Shown: positions 26,631 to 35,737, counted from the stretch's first letter. The stretch: 64,000 nucleotides of DNA from Pedobacter sp. HDW13 (GCF_011303555.1 NZ_CP049868.1:5890001-5954000), one strand, 5' to 3'. Program-made: numbers and translations. Notes: a model not told the origin generated them from the letters alone.

Positions 26631-28690
26631 TATGATTGATGCTTGGTTTTTAAATAGTTGTAGATGTCTACCTGCGCTCTTATTTTTTTACTTAATCTGT
26701 TTTTATGGTATTTATTGTTGTTTAGGGCATTAATTTGCCTCGATTTGGTATTATCCTGCAATTGCAGATCAATAATATCCTGTATCTCCTGTTTAACATC
26801 CTGGTCCAGTACCGGAAAACCTACCTCTACGCGGTGTTCAAAATTCCGGCTCATCAAATCGGCTGATGATAAATACATATCGTTTTTGCCGTTATTACCG
26901 AAAATGTAAACACGTGCATGCTCTAAAAACTTATCGATAATGCTGATGGCCGTAATATTTTCGCTAAAGCCCTTAACACCCGGAATTAAGCAACAAATAC
27001 CACGCACAATCAGTTGAATTTTAACACCTGCATTGCTGGCATCGTAAAGCTTAGCTATAATACCTTCATCAGCCAAACTATTCACTTTAAGCAAGATATA
27101 AGCAATTTTGCCGGCTTTGGCATTTCTAATTTCGCGGTTAATGAAATTAACCAATTTCGACCGGCTTTCTAATGGCGAAACAATTAAATGCTTAAAGCCA
27201 CCAGTAACCGTTCTTTTGTTCAGGGCATCGAAAAGTTTCACCAAATCGTTGGTAATTTCCTTTCTGGCCGTAAAAATACTATGGTCGCAATATAAACCTG
27301 CTGTTTTCTCGTTAAAGTTACCGGTAGCCAGATTGGCGTAATATACTGGCTTATCTTTCTCTATCCGTTTAATCAGACAGATTTTTGAGTGCACTTTATA
27401 ATCGGTAAGGCCATAATTTACCTTTACGCCTTCTTCCATTAAACGGGTTGTCCAGAAAATGTTGGCCTGCTCATCAAAACGGGCTTTAAGTTCTAGTACA
27501 ACCGAAACAGTTTTACCGTTTTTAGCAGCGTTGATTAAAGCATTGATTACTTTCGAATTTTCGGCCAAACGATAAAGTGTAATCTGTATTTCGGTTACTT
27601 TAGGATCGATAGCCGCTTCGCGAAGAAACAAAATGATATAATCGTACGATTGGTATGGCAGGTTAACCAGATAATCCCTTTGTGCAACCTTGGCAAAAAC
27701 ACTTTGCGTACGATGCAAATCGCGCACTTTTAGCGGAACATTAGGCGTATACTCCAATTCCTTTTTACCCACATTTGGGAAAGCAATAAAATCTCCAAAT
27801 TTGTGGTAGCGGTTACCCGGAATTAAACTCTCGGCCTCCAATTTTAGTTTGTTAACCAAAACAGTAAGCATATTTAAAGGCATGGCCGAATCGTATAACA
27901 AACGCATCGGTTTACCTTTTTTACGCTTTTCAAGGCTGTTTTTAAGGTCTTCGATAAACTTATCACTCACATTGTTATCAATATCCAGCTCCGCATCTCG
28001 GGTTAACTGAATAGAGTAAGCTTCTAAATTATCGTAAGTAAAAATATAGAAGATATCGTCCAGGCAATAGCGGATAATATCTTCGGCCATGATGATAAAT
28101 TTTAAATCGTTTGTTTCGGGGAGAACGAGAAAGCGCGGTAAACTGGGCGGAATTTCGATCAGGGCATATTTTTCCCTTAACTTGGTATCCTTTTTCGATA
28201 ATTTAACGAAGAAATACAAAAACCTATCCTTTAATTCGGGAAAAGGTTTATCCATATCCAGCATAATGGGTACCAGATTCGATAAGATTTTATCTCTGAA
28301 ATGGTTTTTAACAAACTCGCCCCGACTCACATTGAGCTGAGTATCGTTTAAAATAAAAATCCGGTTCTGAGCCAGCTCATTAATTAGGGTTGCCTGAAAA
28401 AGCTGATCAAATTTGCGTTCCTGTTTTACGACTATGTTTTTAATCTCATTCAGGATTTTTTTAGGGTTAAATCCTAAGAGTGCTTTGGCTTTATCGTTCA
28501 GATTAGTCAACCGGGTCATGGTAGCTACACGAACGCGGTAAAACTCTTCTAAATTTGACGAAAAGATAGAAAGAAACTTAATGCGTTCAATTAGCGGCAC
28601 AGTTTCATCGGCTGCTTCCTGCAGCACACGCTCATTAAAATAAAGCCAGCTAATTTCGCGGTTAAAAAACGGTATCTTCTTCTTACTCAT
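26630..28690 (-). CDS. ppk1: Polyphosphate kinase 1
   Basis: 686 residues, full length for PPK1 (N, H, C1 and C2 domains). Begins FFNREISWLYFNERVL, carries the phospho-histidine region YKVHSKICLIKR and the second PLD-like motif HARVYIFGNNG near the C terminus with SSADLMSRNFEHRVEVGFPV. It makes polyphosphate from ATP reversibly. Its start codon lies 2 bp after the T run of the H1-like gene's terminator, an unusual arrangement for its own transcription. Confidence 0.95.
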   Translation of the reverse strand: MSKKKIPFFNREISWLYFNERVLQEAADETVPLIERIKFLSIFSSNLEEFYRVRVATMTRLTNLNDKAKALLGFNPKKILNEIKNIVVKQERKFDQLFQATLINELAQNRIFILNDTQLNVSRGEFVKNHFRDKILSNLVPIMLDMDKPFPELKDRFLYFFVKLSKKDTKLREKYALIEIPPSLPRFLVLPETNDLKFIIMAEDIIRYCLDDIFYIFTYDNLEAYSIQLTRDAELDIDNNVSDKFIEDLKNSLEKRKKGKPMRLLYDSAMPLNMLTVLVNKLKLEAESLIPGNRYHKFGDFIAFPNVGKKELEYTPNVPLKVRDLHRTQSVFAKVAQRDYLVNLPYQSYDYIILFLREAAIDPKVTEIQITLYRLAENSKVINALINAAKNGKTVSVVLELKARFDEQANIFWTTRLMEEGVKVNYGLTDYKVHSKICLIKRIEKDKPVYYANLATGNFNEKTAGLYCDHSIFTARKEITNDLVKLFDALNKRTVTGGFKHLIVSPLESRSKLVNFINREIRNAKAGKIAYILLKVNSLADEGIIAKLYDASNAGVKIQLIVRGICCLIPGVKGFSENITAISIIDKFLEHARVYIFGNNGKNDMYLSSADLMSRNFEHRVEVGFPVLDQDVKQEIQDIIDLQLQDNTKSRQINALNNNKYHKNRLSKKIRAQVDIYNYLKTKHQS

Positions 28691-28691
28691 T

Positions 28692-28725
28692 TAAAAAAAT
28701 AAAAAATCCCTGCCAAAACAGGGAT
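28692..28725 (-). terminator. Intrinsic terminator directly before ppk1
   Basis: On the minus strand ATCCCTG-TTTTGG-CAGGGAT (28725 down to 28706) is followed by a long T-rich run reaching 28692. It ends the H1-like gene, and the ppk1 ATG begins at 28690. Transcription of ppk1 must either read through it or begin inside the 65 bp upstream, in which case the hairpin forms the ppk1 leader. Confidence 0.8.
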
Positions 28726-28790
28726 GTTCAAAACTGCATATTAATTTGTTAAATCGATGTTAATTAATTGACGCATTAACGTTAACAAAT

Positions 28791-29390
28791 TTATTTTTTG
28801 GCTGGTGTTTTAGTTGTTTTCTTAACTGGTGTGGCGGCTTTTGTTGTTGTTTTCTTAACTGGAGCAGCCTTTTCGGTTTTCGGAGCAGTTACCGTTTTTG
28901 CAGGTACCTTACTTGCGGGCACAGCTTTTTTAACGGCTGGGGCTACTTTCGTCACAACCTCTTTAACTGCTGCAGCTGGTTTGGCCAGTACTTTTTCGAC
29001 TTTTTCTTCGGTGGCAATTGCGGCAACTTTCACACTCTGTACCACGGGTTTAGCTTTAGCAACTGCTTTTTTAACCGTTTTTTCGGCAGTTTTTTCCGAT
29101 TTACTTAATGGCTTTGCCGCCGTTTTTTTAACTTCTTTAGCTTTCTCTTTTGATGAATGTACCAGATCATCTATTTTTTGTCCAACCTCGGCTTTTACAA
29201 TGGTAAATTTCTTGGTCAGTTTTTTTGCAACGCGCTTACTGGCTTTCCCTACTTCCACACTGATTTCCGATACATCATGACCTAAACTTTTGATTACTTC
29301 CAGAAATTTGTCGGTGATAGATTGCTCCAATTGTTTCTTAACTTCCTTTTTCGTTATCTTTTTTTGAGACTTCGGTTTAGTGGTTTTCAT
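28791..29390 (-). CDS. Histone H1-like Lys/Ala-rich protein
   Basis: 199 residues. The first 90 are charged and helical (KQLEQSITDKFLEVIKSLG; KAEVGQKIDDLVHSSKEKAKEV). The rest is a low-complexity tail of K, A, V, P and T with repeated AKP, VKK and PVKKTT units, like bacterial H1-like and AlgP-type tails. Predicted to bind DNA or another polyanion; polyphosphate is a possible partner given its position upstream of ppk1, but that is speculation. The long hydrophobic frame on the opposite strand is a mirror of the repeat. Confidence 0.75.
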   Translation of the reverse strand: MKTTKPKSQKKITKKEVKKQLEQSITDKFLEVIKSLGHDVSEISVEVGKASKRVAKKLTKKFTIVKAEVGQKIDDLVHSSKEKAKEVKKTAAKPLSKSEKTAEKTVKKAVAKAKPVVQSVKVAAIATEEKVEKVLAKPAAAVKEVVTKVAPAVKKAVPASKVPAKTVTAPKTEKAAPVKKTTTKAATPVKKTTKTPAKK

Positions 29391-29466
29391 ATTATTTTTC
29401 GTTTTTTTGTGAGGACAGAATAATTTCTACTAAATCTACTTATTTTTTTACTTTAAAGCTAAAACC

Positions 29467-29958
29467 ATGCCTTCTTTTGATATAGTAAGTAAAGTTGATG
29501 CGCAAACGCTCGACAATGCCGTTAACAATGCAAAAAAAGAAATCCTTAACAGATACGACTTTAACGGTTCGAAAAGCACCATCGATCTGGATAAAAAAGC
29601 AAACGTAATCACCATTGTTACCGAAGATGATATGCGTTTAAAAGCCATTGAAGATTCGATCATTTCAAGGATGATGAAACAGAACCTTGATCCAAAAAGT
29701 TTAGATTTTGGCGACGAACAACAGGCTTCGGGCAATATGATCCGCAAAGAAATCAGCATTAAAGAAGGATTAGACAAAGAAGCCGCCAAAAAAGTGGTTG
29801 CGAAGATCAAAGCCAGCGGCTTAAAAGTACAACCCTCTATCATGGATGATCAGGTAAGGGTTACCGCTAAAAAAATCGATGATTTACAGGCGGTGATCAG
29901 TTTATGCCGGGGCGAAGATTTCGGACAACCATTGCAGTATATTAATATGCGTAACTAA
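29467..29958 (+). CDS. YajQ-family nucleotide-binding protein
   Basis: 163 residues, full length for the YajQ (DUF520) family. MPSFDIVSKVDAQTLDNAVNNAKKEI is the characteristic start, with GDEQQASGNMIRKEISIKEGLD in the middle and IDDLQAVISLCRGEDFGQPLQYINMRN at the end. Members bind nucleotides, including c-di-GMP in Xanthomonas; the ligand here is not known. Divergent from the H1-like gene. Confidence 0.92.
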   Translation: MPSFDIVSKVDAQTLDNAVNNAKKEILNRYDFNGSKSTIDLDKKANVITIVTEDDMRLKAIEDSIISRMMKQNLDPKSLDFGDEQQASGNMIRKEISIKEGLDKEAAKKVVAKIKASGLKVQPSIMDDQVRVTAKKIDDLQAVISLCRGEDFGQPLQYINMRN

Positions 29959-29960
29959 TA

Positions 29961-30088
29961 GGGTTAACTGTCTTAGATGGTTAACTGTTTAAACTGGTTA
30001 ATCGGTTAACTGTTTTGGTGGATTCCATCAGTTAACCAATTTATACAATTAACCGATTAACCATTAGATACGCTTAACCGATTAACCT
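29961..30088. repeat. GGTTAA-type degenerate direct and inverted repeats
   Basis: The yajQ-GNAT spacer consists almost wholly of GGTTAACTG, GGTTAATCG and their complements (TTAACCGATTAACC), at least nine copies in both orientations with irregular spacing. A similar short run is at 44684-44705. It can fold into alternative hairpins. It lacks the regular spacing of a CRISPR array. Confidence 0.75.
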
Positions 30089-30094
30089 AAAAAA

Positions 30095-30538
30095 ATGGAA
30101 ATCAGCGAAAACGGATTCATATTCTCTGATAAAAAGGAGCTTTTAAATATCGAAGCCATACACCATTATTTAAGTGTAGAATCGTACTGGGCAAAAAATA
30201 TCCCGTTAGAAACGGTAAAACGCTCAATTGCAAATTCACTTTGTTTTGGTATCTATAAAAACCAGGAACAGGTGGGTTTTGCCCGTTGGGTAACTGATAA
30301 GGCAACATTTGCCTGGCTTTGTGATGTTTACGTAGCGGAAAATTACCGTGGACAAGGTTTATCTAAAAAACTGATGTCGTTTATGATCTTCCACTCCGAT
30401 TTGCAGGGGCTGCGCCGCTACCAGCTGGCTACTTTAGATGCACATGGCTTGTACGAACAGTTTGGCTTTGCAGCAATCGAAAACCCCGAAAGGCAAATGG
30501 GTATTGTAATCCCCAATATTTACAGCGAGCCTAAATAA
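30095..30538 (+). CDS. GNAT-family N-acetyltransferase
   Basis: 147 residues with the GNAT core: VGFARWVTD (strand 4), WLCDVYVAENYRGQGLSKKLM (acetyl-CoA loop, pattern RGQGLS) and ATLDAHGLYEQFGF (last strand and Tyr). Single-domain cytoplasmic enzyme; substrate unknown. Followed by an intrinsic terminator. Confidence 0.88.
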   Translation: MEISENGFIFSDKKELLNIEAIHHYLSVESYWAKNIPLETVKRSIANSLCFGIYKNQEQVGFARWVTDKATFAWLCDVYVAENYRGQGLSKKLMSFMIFHSDLQGLRRYQLATLDAHGLYEQFGFAAIENPERQMGIVIPNIYSEPK

Positions 30539-30561
30539 ATTAACTTATTTTAAAAACATAC

Positions 30562-30592
30562 AATCCAGATGAAAAACCTTCTGGATTTTTTT
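30562..30592 (+). terminator. Intrinsic terminator after the GNAT gene
   Basis: AATCCAGA (30562-30569) pairs with TCTGGATT (30580-30587) and a T run follows. Confidence 0.85.
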
Positions 30593-30684
30593 ATTTGGAA
30601 TGTGCCGAAAACATCATTTTTAATACATTTTCGTCTAATAGAAAAATTAAAATTAACTTTCGGCGTTTAATTCAAAAATATAGA

Positions 30685-32298
30685 ATGAATAAAAGTAGAA
30701 TTTTCAGCGCGCTTTTAAGTGCAGCGCTCGTAAGTGCGGTACCAGCTTTGGTGCAGGCACAAAAAGCAAACTGGCAAAATCTTGATCTTAAAAGTGATAG
30801 TACATTCGGTATCAGTACCGAAAAAGCATATAAAGAGCTTTTAAAAGGCAAAAAATCGGTTAAGGTAATTGTTGCCGTTAACGATGGTGGTGTGGAAGCT
30901 ACACATGAAGACTTAAAACGCATCATGTGGGTAAACAAAAAAGAAATTGCCGGCAATGGTAAAGACGATGATAAAAACGGTTATGCCGATGATATTAACG
31001 GCTGGAACTTTATTGGTGGCCCAAAGGGATCGGTAAACTTTGAAACCTTAGAGTTAACCCGTTTGGTACGCCGCGATATGGCCCGTTTTGCCAATACAAC
31101 TGATGCAAACGTTGCAGAAAAAGACAAAAAAGACTGGGAAACTTTTAAGGCAGAAAGAGCTGACCTCGAAAAACAACTGGGAGAAGCCAAAGCAAACTTA
31201 GCCGGTATTAGCGGATTTAAAAATGCACTTGATGCTGTGGTAAAAAAAATCGGTAAAGAAAATCCTACTGCCGAAGACTTTAAAAACTTTAAACCTAGCA
31301 CACCAATTGAAGGCCGTATACAAAGTGTATTGGCAAAACAGCTTGAAGAAGGTAGTTTTAAAGATTTTTACGAAGATCAGATTAAGGAAGGTTTCGATTA
31401 TTACACCCGTCAGGCAGAATATAACCTAAACCTTGATTATAACCCACGCGATATTGTTGGCGATAATCCGGATGATGTTAACGAGAAATTTTACGGAAAC
31501 AATGATGTTGCTGGTCCGGATGCCATGCACGGTTCGCACGTTGCCGGTATTATTGCGGCAGATAGAACCAATAAAATTGGAATCTGGGGCGTTGCCGATA
31601 ATGTTGCCATTATGGGCGTACGTTGTACACCAAACGGCGATGAGCGCGACAAAGACGTAGCAAACGGAATCCGTTATGCGGTTGATAATGGCGCTAAGGT
31701 AATTAATATGAGCTTTGGTAAAGCTTATAGCTGGAATAAAGCTATTGTTAATGATGCCATGAAATATGCTGCTTCTAAAGACGTATTGATTGTACAAGCT
31801 GCCGGCAACGAAAACAAAGATATCGATGTAGAAACCAATTACCCTAACCATAAAGACCTGGATGAAAAAACCATCGCATCGTGGATTACAGTTGGCGCTT
31901 CTGGCCCAACTGACGATGAGACATTAAAAGCCAGTTTCTCTAATTTTGGTAAAACACAGGTTGATGTTTTTGCGCCAGGTGTACACATTTACTCTACTGT
32001 ACCGGGTTCTAAATACAAAAACTTAGATGGTACCAGTATGGCCTCTCCTGTTGTTGCAGGTTTAGCGGGTTTAATCCGTTCTTACTATCCGAAATTAACG
32101 GCTGCTCAGGTTAAAGAAATCATTGTTAAATCGGTCACAAAAGTAAACCACAATGTTTCTTATGCTAAAGGCGAAGAGCCAGGTGCTGAGAAAGTATCAG
32201 TTCCTTTTTCTGATCTTTGTATCAGTGGAGGTATCGTTAATGCTTACAATGCGTTGAAATTAGCAGCTACCTATTCAGGTAAAACTACTGCTAAATAA
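30685..32298 (+). CDS. Secreted S8 (subtilisin-like) serine protease
   Basis: 537 residues from MNKSRIFSALLS, which gives a clean signal peptide ending VQAQ; an earlier in-frame ATG at 30595 adds 30 residues that overlap the preceding terminator. Catalytic Asp67 in VAVNDGGV, His282 in HGSHVAGI and Ser451 in DGTSMASPV. Asp and His are about 215 residues apart compared with about 30 in subtilisin, because of a charged, largely helical insertion (residues about 115-265). It has no visible sorting tail; export to the periplasm or beyond is expected. Ends at a strong bidirectional terminator. Confidence 0.9.
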   Translation: MNKSRIFSALLSAALVSAVPALVQAQKANWQNLDLKSDSTFGISTEKAYKELLKGKKSVKVIVAVNDGGVEATHEDLKRIMWVNKKEIAGNGKDDDKNGYADDINGWNFIGGPKGSVNFETLELTRLVRRDMARFANTTDANVAEKDKKDWETFKAERADLEKQLGEAKANLAGISGFKNALDAVVKKIGKENPTAEDFKNFKPSTPIEGRIQSVLAKQLEEGSFKDFYEDQIKEGFDYYTRQAEYNLNLDYNPRDIVGDNPDDVNEKFYGNNDVAGPDAMHGSHVAGIIAADRTNKIGIWGVADNVAIMGVRCTPNGDERDKDVANGIRYAVDNGAKVINMSFGKAYSWNKAIVNDAMKYAASKDVLIVQAAGNENKDIDVETNYPNHKDLDEKTIASWITVGASGPTDDETLKASFSNFGKTQVDVFAPGVHIYSTVPGSKYKNLDGTSMASPVVAGLAGLIRSYYPKLTAAQVKEIIVKSVTKVNHNVSYAKGEEPGAEKVSVPFSDLCISGGIVNAYNALKLAATYSGKTTAK

Positions 32299-32306
32299 AT
32301 ATTTTT

Positions 32307-32339
32307 AAAGAAGTCAAGTTTTAAAAACTTGACTTCTTT
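32307..32339. terminator. Bidirectional intrinsic terminator
   Basis: 15-bp perfect arms (32307-32321, 32325-32339; AAAGAAGTCAAGTTT and complement) between the converging protease and alcohol dehydrogenase genes. Confidence 0.85.
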
Positions 32340-32345
32340 ATCGAA

Positions 32346-33392
32346 TTACAATGTATCCATATCAATTACAAAGCGATACTTTACATCGCTGTTTAATACC
32401 CGCTCGTAGGCTTCGTTTACGTAATTGATGTTAATTACTTCCACCTCCGAAACGATATCGTGCGCTGCACAAAAATCGAGCATCTCCTGTGTTTCTTCAA
32501 TACCACCAATACTCGAAGCTGTTAAAGCCCTGTTGCCATGCATTAAAGCCGAACCCGGGAATTTAATTGGCTCTGCCGGTAAACCTACGCAAATGTGTAC
32601 ACCATTAACCTTTAAAAGCTTAAAGTACATTTCGTAGTTATGTGGTGCTGAAACCGAATCGATAATAAAATCGAAATGCTTGGTATATTGAGCCAGTTGT
32701 TCAGCATCTTTTGTTACTACAAAATTATGGGCACCTAATTTTCTGGCATCAGCTTCTTTTGAAGGCGAAGTACTTAAAACCGTAACATCGGCACCAAATG
32801 CAACGGCAAATTTAACCGCCATATGACCTAAACCACCAAGACCTAAAATGGCAACTTTATGTCCTTTGGTAATGCCCCATCTTTTAATGGGCGAATAGGT
32901 TGTAATTCCGGCACAAAGCAAAGGTGCTACCCCAGCCAGCGGAAGTTTATCTGATACATGAACCACAAATTCTTCGGTACACACAATTTTGTTCGAGTAG
33001 CCACCGTAAGTTGGCGTAGTTTTATCGCGCTCTACGCTGTTGTAAGTCCAAACGGTTTCGCCTTTTTCGCAAAACTGCTGCTGACCGCCTTTACAGGTTG
33101 GGCATTCCTTACAACTATCAACCATACAGCCAATACCAGCTAAATCGCCTACTTTAAATTTAGATACCGCCGAACCTACTTCGGTAATACGGCCCACAAT
33201 TTCGTGGCCCGGAACCATTGGGTACCTCGCAGGCCCCCACTCGCTACGCACCTGGTGAATATCGGAATGACAAATTCCGCTGAATAAAATTTCGATCAAT
33301 ACATCTTTTGGTCCAACGTTTCTTCTTTCGAAATTCCATGGAGCCAGTTTATCGGTTTGGCTGTGAACAGCGTATCCTTTTGCAGCTATCAT
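32346..33392 (-). CDS. Zinc-dependent NAD(P) alcohol dehydrogenase (YahK/CAD-like)
   Basis: 348 residues of the medium-chain dehydrogenase family. GICHSDIHQVRSEWG and PMVPGHEIVGRI carry the catalytic zinc ligands (Cys, His, Glu), and CKECPTCKGGQQQFC the structural zinc cysteines. The cofactor loop is LGLGGLGHMAVKFAVAFGADV, followed by TSPSKEADA, a Ser/Lys pattern typical of NADP preference. It probably reduces aldehydes. Monocistronic. Confidence 0.92.
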   Translation of the reverse strand: MIAAKGYAVHSQTDKLAPWNFERRNVGPKDVLIEILFSGICHSDIHQVRSEWGPARYPMVPGHEIVGRITEVGSAVSKFKVGDLAGIGCMVDSCKECPTCKGGQQQFCEKGETVWTYNSVERDKTTPTYGGYSNKIVCTEEFVVHVSDKLPLAGVAPLLCAGITTYSPIKRWGITKGHKVAILGLGGLGHMAVKFAVAFGADVTVLSTSPSKEADARKLGAHNFVVTKDAEQLAQYTKHFDFIIDSVSAPHNYEMYFKLLKVNGVHICVGLPAEPIKFPGSALMHGNRALTASSIGGIEETQEMLDFCAAHDIVSEVEVININYVNEAYERVLNSDVKYRFVIDMDTL

Positions 33393-33587
33393 ATATTTTA
33401 AGTTTTATTCAAAGCTAGAAGATTAAGCTTTAGCATTCGTCATGCCTGCTTCATTTCGGGATATGCCATATTGTTGCATTTCTATTTTCAGCGACTAAAA
33501 AAACGAGCTATTTTACACTAATCCCTTATAAATTAAGCTATAGCAAAATAATTTTCAAAATATTCATTCAATTTATATTTTTATAAA

Positions 33588-34241
33588 ATGGACAACGTAA
33601 AACCACTACCCGATTTATCTGCAGAAGAACAACGTGTTTTAGGCGCATTAATAGAAAAAAGCCGAACCACACCCGATTATTACCCAATGACGCTGAATAG
33701 CTTAACCGCTGCATGCAACCAAAAAAGCTCGAGAAACCCGGTAGTAAATTACGATGAAGAAACAATTACCTTAACCTTAAACCAGCTTAAAATTAAAGGG
33801 TTAATCTCAACAGCTACAGGTGGTTCCAGTCGTGCAACTAAATATAAACACAACCTGGCAATCGTTTACCTACTGTTACCTTCTGAGTTGGCCATTATTT
33901 GTCTTTTATTATTACGTGGTCCATTAACCCCGGGCGAAATAAATAGTAATTCGGGCAGGTTATATGAGTTTGAAAACATTGAAGAAGTTTTAACACAGCT
34001 GGAAAAACTATCAGAAGATGAACCCGCTTTTGTAAAACAGCTGCCCAAAAGAACCGGACAAAAAGAAGCACGTTTTGCACATTTATTAGGCGAACAGGCA
34101 GAAACCACTACAGAACCCGAAACAGAAAGCTCCCCGGTGGTCTCCGCTTTTGATTCAACCGAATTGGAAAACCGTATCGAAAAACTGGAAAAGGAAGTAG
34201 AAGAGCTGAAAGAACTGGTTAATTTGTTGATGGATAAATAG
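33588..34241 (+). CDS. YceH-family (DUF480) protein
   Basis: 217 residues. LSAEEQRVLGALIEKSRTTPDYYPMTLNSLTAACNQKSSR is the conserved start of YceH/DUF480, a tandem winged-helix fold; the second half contains LLLRGPLTPGEINSNSGRLYEF. A coiled-coil tail (ENRIEKLEKEVEELKELVNLLM) ends the protein. Function not established; DNA binding is inferred from fold. Confidence 0.9.
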   Translation: MDNVKPLPDLSAEEQRVLGALIEKSRTTPDYYPMTLNSLTAACNQKSSRNPVVNYDEETITLTLNQLKIKGLISTATGGSSRATKYKHNLAIVYLLLPSELAIICLLLLRGPLTPGEINSNSGRLYEFENIEEVLTQLEKLSEDEPAFVKQLPKRTGQKEARFAHLLGEQAETTTEPETESSPVVSAFDSTELENRIEKLEKEVEELKELVNLLMDK

Positions 34242-34297
34242 TTTGGTCGTCAATGGTTTATTGGTCAATAGTTCATTATTTCTACCCATAGCCCAAA

Positions 34298-34371
34298 CGT
34301 CATTTCGAGTGGAGCTAAATCTTCATAGCCAAACCGTCATTTCGACCGTAGCGGAGAAATCTATTTAGTCT
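34298..34371. repeat. Degenerate REP-like half elements
   Basis: Two direct copies of CGTCATTTCGA (34298 and 34335), followed by GGAGCTAAATCTT and GCGGAGAAATCT respectively, relate this to the palindromes at 6480 and 45964. Here they are not paired into a long hairpin. They lie between convergent yceH and fabF. Confidence 0.6.
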
Positions 34372-34486
34372 CTCGATCATTACCCAATAATTTCTCCGTG
34401 TTTTTCCGTGCCTCCGTGGCAAAAAACTCAAGGAAAAAAAATGCCCGGCTATGAACCAGGCAATCACTTTATAATAAAAAAATAAA

Positions 34487-35737
34487 TTAAGCCGTGTACT
34501 TTTTAAATATCGTACTGGCGGTATGCCCTCCGAAACCAAAAGTGTTGTTTAATACATAATTAATTTCTTTTTTAATTGGCTCGCCCAGAACAATATTTAA
34601 ACCTTTAGGAATATTTTCATCCAGGTTTTTCGTATTAATTGTTGGCGGAATAATACCATCTCTGATGGCTAAAATGCTGATCACACTTTCAATCGCACCA
34701 GCCGCACCTAACAAGTGACCCGTCATAGATTTAGTTGCACCAATTACCACAGGCAAGCCATTAAAGACGCGATTGATAGCCTGTAGCTCACTCAAATCGC
34801 CCAAACCGGTTGAAGTAGCGTGTGCATTAATGTAATCAATCTGATCAGCAGTAATTCCTGCATCTTTTAAAGCGCTGGTCATACCCAATCCGGCACCAAC
34901 CCCATCAGGAGGCGTTCCGGTTAAGTGATAAGCATCTCCGGCCATACCGCCACCAACAATTTCGGCATAAATATGTGCACCACGGCTAACAGCATGCTCC
35001 AGTTCCTCTAAAATCAAGGCTCCTGCTCCTTCACCCATCACAAATCCGTCGCGATCTGTATCAAAAGGTCGTGACGCACCCTGTGGATCATCATTTCTTT
35101 TCGATAAAGCCTGGGCTGCATTAAATCCACCTACTGATGATTTGGTAATGGCAGCTTCCGAACCTCCGGCAATCATAATGGCTGCTTTACCCAAACGAAT
35201 GGTATCAAAAGCATTAATAATAGCCGTGTTAGAAGAAGCACAAGCGGAAACGGTACAATAATTTGGACCGCGTAAACGGTGTCTGATCGAAATTACACCT
35301 GCTGCGATATCCACAATCATTTTAGGGATAAAAAACGGGCTAAACCTCGGCGTACCATCACCAGCATGGAATTCTTCAAGCTGCGCTTCAAACGTACCGA
35401 TACCACCATTTCCGGTTGCCCAGATTACCCCTACTTCGGCCAGTTCATCATCGGTCATTGTACTAAAATCGAGGCCCGAATCGGTTATCGCCTGATCGCT
35501 TGAAGCGATTGCATACTGCGTAAAAACGTCGTATTTTTTTATTTCCTTTTTATCCAGAAAGGTCTCGGCATTAAAGTCTTTTACCTCGCTTGCAAACTGG
35601 GTTTTAAACTTTGAAGCATCAAATTTTGTAATCGGACCAACACCACTTTTGCCAGCCAGTATCTGTTGCCAAAAGCTTTCAACGGTATTTCCAAGTGGGG
35701 TTATTGCGCCCAAACCTGTTACTACTACTCTTTTCAT
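34487..35737 (-). CDS. fabF: Beta-ketoacyl-ACP synthase II
   Basis: 416 residues, full length. RVVVTGLGAITPLGNTVESFW start; catalytic Cys near residue 166 in TVSACASSNTAI; His pair in NAHATSTGLGD and TGHLLGAAGA. Extends acyl-ACP chains in fatty acid synthesis. It stands alone without acpP next to it, so it may be a second copy for a particular lipid; the window does not decide that. Confidence 0.92.
   Translation of the reverse strand: MKRVVVTGLGAITPLGNTVESFWQQILAGKSGVGPITKFDASKFKTQFASEVKDFNAETFLDKKEIKKYDVFTQYAIASSDQAITDSGLDFSTMTDDELAEVGVIWATGNGGIGTFEAQLEEFHAGDGTPRFSPFFIPKMIVDIAAGVISIRHRLRGPNYCTVSACASSNTAIINAFDTIRLGKAAIMIAGGSEAAITKSSVGGFNAAQALSKRNDDPQGASRPFDTDRDGFVMGEGAGALILEELEHAVSRGAHIYAEIVGGGMAGDAYHLTGTPPDGVGAGLGMTSALKDAGITADQIDYINAHATSTGLGDLSELQAINRVFNGLPVVIGATKSMTGHLLGAAGAIESVISILAIRDGIIPPTINTKNLDENIPKGLNIVLGEPIKKEINYVLNNTFGFGGHTASTIFKKYTA

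Noticed and set aside
28798..29280. A 160-codon hydrophobic frame on the plus strand
   Set aside because: It is the mirror of the Lys/Ala repeat of the H1-like gene on the other strand; its Val/Phe/Ala-rich composition follows from the complement of AAR and GCN codons.
29961..30088. Possible CRISPR array from repeated GGTTAA words
   Set aside because: Repeats are short, occur in both orientations and have no constant spacer length; no cas genes are near.
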